Notes under the pieces: generated by a model
Told to the model about the DNA's origin: nothing
Databases searched by the model: none
The model's input: the letters and a program-made list of their open reading frames with translations, nothing else
Position numbers and translations under genes: made by a program
Source of the DNA: OMOG01 sp041485845
GTDB lineage: Bacteria; Acidobacteriota; Terriglobia; Bryobacterales; Bryobacteraceae
NCBI GenBank assembly: GCA_041485845.1
Contig: JBGPKH010000406.1
Span: 1 to 8,102 of the forward strand
Reading direction: 5' to 3'
Length of the DNA: 8,102 bases
Part shown: positions 5,756-8,102 of the stretch, piece by piece
How the letters are laid out: the number at the start of each line of letters is the position of its first letter
Position numbering within the stretch: the stretch's first letter is position 1

Positions 5756-7767
5756 TCGCGCTGTTCTCTGGCGGGCTGTGCGCCTACCTGGCAGGAGCGG
5801 CCGCCAGCCTGGCGAGTTTCGGCAGCCCGCGACGCGCGAGGATCGCAGCGTTCAGCCTGGCCCTCATCGGCGCCCTGCTCGAAATTGCCGCCGCGGCCAT
5901 CGCCATCGGCCAACCCGCCGCGACCTGGAACCTGCCGCTCGGCGGACCATTCTTTTCATGGACCGTCCGGCTGAACGCGCTCTCGGCTTTCTTCAACCTG
6001 GCGCTGGGGATCCTGGCGGCCGCGGTCTCGGTCTATTCGTTCGGCTACATGCGGGGAAAAAAGGCCGGAGTCTTCGGCTTCTTCTACAACGTTCTGCTCC
6101 TCAGTCTCACGCTCGTTTTCACGGCGGCGAACGCGTTCTTTTTCCTGGTGGCCTGGGAAGTCATGGCAATTTCGGCGTATTGCCTGGTGAGCTTCGAGCA
6201 CGAGAAGCCGGAGACGCGCCGCGCCGGAATCGTATTTCTGATCATGTCGCACGCGGGCAGCGGGCTTCTGCTGATCGCGTTCCTCATGCTGGCGCAAGCC
6301 GCCGGCAGTCTCGATTTCGCGAGTTTCCACCTGCTCGCCTCCAAACTCCCCGTCTGGCAGCAGGGCACGGTCTTCGTCCTCTTCCTGCTCGGCTTCGGCG
6401 TGAAAGCCGGGATCATTCCGCTCCACGTGTGGCTCCCGGCGGCTCACCCGGTGGCGCCCAGCAACATTTCCGCCCTGATGTCCGGGATCGTGATCAAGAC
6501 CGGGATTTACGGCATGGCGCTGGTGTTTTTCGACTTCTTCGACATTCCTCCGGTATGGGCGGGAATGCTGGTGCTGGCGGTGGGCGTGGTTTCGGCGCTG
6601 CTCGGCGTGCTCTACGCGCTCATGGAACACGATCTGAAGCGCCTGCTTGCCTACCACAGCATCGAGAACATCGGAATCATCCTGATCGGGTTCGGCGCGG
6701 CCCTCGTGTTCCGCGCCCTGGGACACCCGGCGCTCGCCGGCCTCGCTCTAATCGCGGGCCTCTACCACACGCTCAACCACGCGATCTTCAAGTGCCTCCT
6801 GTTCCTCGGCGCGGGCTCGGTGCTCCACGCCACGCACACGCGCAATATGGAAGAGATGGGCGGGCTGATCCGCCGCATGCCGGCGACGGCGCTCTTTTTC
6901 CTGATCGGCGCCATCGCGATTTCCGGCTTGCCGCCGCTGAACGGATTCGTCAGCGAATGGCTCACCTACCAGGCGCTCCTTGCCGGATTCGGCAGCACGG
7001 AGAAGCTGGCCCGCATGGTGTTCCCCATCGCCGGCGCGCTGCTCGCCCTGACGGCGGCGCTCGCCGCGGCGTGCTTTGTGAAGGCGTTCGGCATTTCGTT
7101 CCTGGCTCTGCCGAGAAGCGAAAAAGCCGCGCAAGCGCGGGAAACGGCGATCTCCATGCAGATCGGCACGGGAATTCTGGCCGCCGCTTGCATCGCTCTC
7201 GGGCTGGGCGCCACCTGGTTCCTCCCGGTCTTCGACCCCATCACCGAGCAGACCATCGGAGGCCGCTTCAGCGCGAGCCTGATCGCCGGCAACGGCTTCG
7301 TGCTCACCGCGGGGACGGTGCGCGGCGGCACGATTTCGACCGCGGCCATCGCCGCCATGCTGGTGGTGCTGTCGGCGCTGCCGGGTCTGTTCTGGCTGGT
7401 CTGGGGCCGCTCGGGAAAGCGCGCCACCGGCCCCACCTGGGATTGCGGCCTGCCCGGGCTCACCGCCGACAACCAATACACCGCCACGGGATTCTCCAAG
7501 CCCATCCGCATGATCTTCTCCGCGCTCTACCGGCCGCGCCGCGAGATCCAGGCCGAGTATGAAGTCTCGCCCTACTACCCCACCGCCATCCGTTTCGAAA
7601 GCGAGATCGAACCGACATTCGAGAAGCACGTCTACGATCCATTTCTGGAATGGCTCTTCCGCGTGTCGGGCCGCATGCGAACCGTGCAGGCGGGCAGCAT
7701 CCATGCGTACCTCGCCTACATCTTACTGGCGCTGATCGCGCTGCTGTTGTTTGGAGTCCGCACATGA
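5752..7767 (+). CDS. hyfB: Hydrogenase-4 type membrane subunit HyfB (antiporter-like proton channel)
   Basis: This 671-residue polytopic protein has the length of HyfB (about 670) and belongs to the NuoL/NuoM/Mrp antiporter-like family. In group-4 hydrogenases and related complexes it forms a proton- or ion-translocating arm in the cytoplasmic membrane. Conserved elements include the channel glutamate in WEVMAISAY (E136) and the lysine in FGVKAGIIPLHVWLPAAHPV (K218). Further family motifs are SNISALMSGIVIKTGIYG (237-254), DLKRLLAYHSIENIG (294-308) and SGLPPLNGFVSEW (391-403), with a further lysine at 444. The C-terminal segment TWDCGLPGL...QYTATGFSKPIR (562-586) is characteristic of HyfB/HycC rather than NuoL. 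The start is a TTG inside the end of the regulator gene (TTGA overlap), with GAGG at 5742-5745 as ribosome binding site, which points to translational coupling. All expected channel residues appear intact. Confidence 0.93.
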   Translation: MIALFSGGLCAYLAGAAASLASFGSPRRARIAAFSLALIGALLEIAAAAIAIGQPAATWNLPLGGPFFSWTVRLNALSAFFNLALGILAAAVSVYSFGYMRGKKAGVFGFFYNVLLLSLTLVFTAANAFFFLVAWEVMAISAYCLVSFEHEKPETRRAGIVFLIMSHAGSGLLLIAFLMLAQAAGSLDFASFHLLASKLPVWQQGTVFVLFLLGFGVKAGIIPLHVWLPAAHPVAPSNISALMSGIVIKTGIYGMALVFFDFFDIPPVWAGMLVLAVGVVSALLGVLYALMEHDLKRLLAYHSIENIGIILIGFGAALVFRALGHPALAGLALIAGLYHTLNHAIFKCLLFLGAGSVLHATHTRNMEEMGGLIRRMPATALFFLIGAIAISGLPPLNGFVSEWLTYQALLAGFGSTEKLARMVFPIAGALLALTAALAAACFVKAFGISFLALPRSEKAAQARETAISMQIGTGILAAACIALGLGATWFLPVFDPITEQTIGGRFSASLIAGNGFVLTAGTVRGGTISTAAIAAMLVVLSALPGLFWLVWGRSGKRATGPTWDCGLPGLTADNQYTATGFSKPIRMIFSALYRPRREIQAEYEVSPYYPTAIRFESEIEPTFEKHVYDPFLEWLFRVSGRMRTVQAGSIHAYLAYILLALIALLLFGVRT

Positions 7768-8102
7768 TCGGGCTCGTCCTCGAGGTCTTCGCGCAGCTTC
7801 TTCTTCTTCTTCTTCTCGCGCCGCTCGTCACCGGCCTCATCCGCCTCCTGAAGGCGCGCCTCCAGATGCGCCGCGGCCCCGGCGTGTTGCAGCCCTACCG
7901 CGACATTCACAAGCTGCTGCGCAAGGGCATGGTCATTCCCCAAACGGCGTCGTGGCTGTTTTCCGCCACTCCTTACGTCCTGTTTACCGCGACCCTGCTG
8001 GCCGGGCTGATGGTGCCGTTGGTCGCTGCCGAGACGCCCATCGGCTTATTCGGCGGTGTCCTCGCCGTCGTCTACCTGCTGGGGCTGGGGCGCTTCTTTC
8101 TG
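7764..8102 (+). CDS. hyfC: Hydrogenase-4 type membrane subunit HyfC (NuoH-like), partial
   Basis: The first 113 codons of a HyfC/HycD-type protein are present and the gene leaves the window at the right edge; family members are about 300-320 residues. This subunit is the NuoH homologue that anchors the hydrophilic hydrogenase-like module to the proton-pumping arm. A first membrane helix (about residues 2-28) is followed by the signature KARLQMRRGPG (30-40) and YRDIHKLLRKG (45-55), which resembles the RRGPGIWQDYRDIHKLF segment of E. coli HyfC. A second helix lies at about 64-87. The ATG overlaps the hyfB stop codon (ATGA), and GGAG at 7753-7756 lies 7 nt upstream. The gene order hyfB-hyfC matches hyf operons and hydrogenase-related clusters. 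Confidence 0.92.
   Translation, partial: MIGLVLEVFAQLLLLLLLAPLVTGLIRLLKARLQMRRGPGVLQPYRDIHKLLRKGMVIPQTASWLFSATPYVLFTATLLAGLMVPLVAAETPIGLFGGVLAVVYLLGLGRFFL
7797..7814 (+). repeat. CTT trinucleotide repeat (six units) in hyfC
   Basis: Six CTT units followed by CTC encode seven consecutive leucines (residues 12-18) in the first membrane helix of HyfC. CTT is an uncommon leucine codon in the surrounding GC-rich genes, so the run reflects expansion of a simple repeat rather than codon preference. Gain or loss of units would keep the reading frame and only lengthen or shorten the helix. Confidence 0.8.

Noticed and set aside
5778..7562. A 594-codon plus-strand open frame inside hyfB
   Set aside because: It overlaps hyfB in another frame, is Arg/Pro/Gly-rich with no membrane or domain pattern, and hyfB is clearly the real gene.

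Overview
This is a high-GC bacterial chromosomal window. The gene content (a pair of MacB-type permeases, a PmbA/TldE protein followed by a small membrane-anchored DUF2393-like protein, and an ArsR-type regulator leading a Hyf-type membrane operon) would fit an acidobacterium, possibly of the Solibacter/Bryobacter group. That placement is an impression from gene content; there is no rRNA or marker gene to confirm it.

Layout. Positions 1-349 hold no gene I can support. On the minus strand, 2842-350 encodes two consecutive FtsX/MacB-type ABC transporter permeases separated by 6 bp; no ATPase or membrane-fusion partner is in view. A 42-bp divergent spacer (2843-2884) separates them from a plus-strand pair: pmbA/tldE (2885-4243) and an overlapping gene for a single-pass membrane protein with an FxLYD/DUF2393-like outer domain (4230-4739). 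From about 4740 to 5350 lies a gene graveyard on the minus strand: a probable fragment of a TM0106-family RecB-like nuclease, the C-terminal half of a HepT-type ribonuclease toxin (active-site motif kept), and the C-terminal end of its MntA nucleotidyltransferase antitoxin. From 5386 onward a plus-strand operon starts with a perfect inverted repeat, the likely operator, followed by an ArsR-family repressor gene. hyfB and hyfC follow, each overlapping the preceding gene by 4 bp. hyfC runs off the right edge.

How it works together. The right-hand operon looks like the start of a cluster for a group-4 energy-converting hydrogenase or a hydrogenase-related (Ehr-like) membrane complex: HyfB is the large antiporter-like proton-pumping subunit and HyfC the NuoH-like subunit. 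The cotranscribed ArsR-type protein, which has no cysteines, probably binds the palindrome over its own -10 box and so controls the whole operon. Whether the complex has a real NiFe centre depends on genes beyond position 8102.

The most notable points are the truncated MntA-HepT remnant abutting the hyf promoter, the textbook ArsR operator in front of a hyf operon, and three promoters whose -10-like hexamers sit 6-8 nt before an ATG with no Shine-Dalgarno sequence, suggesting leaderless transcripts.
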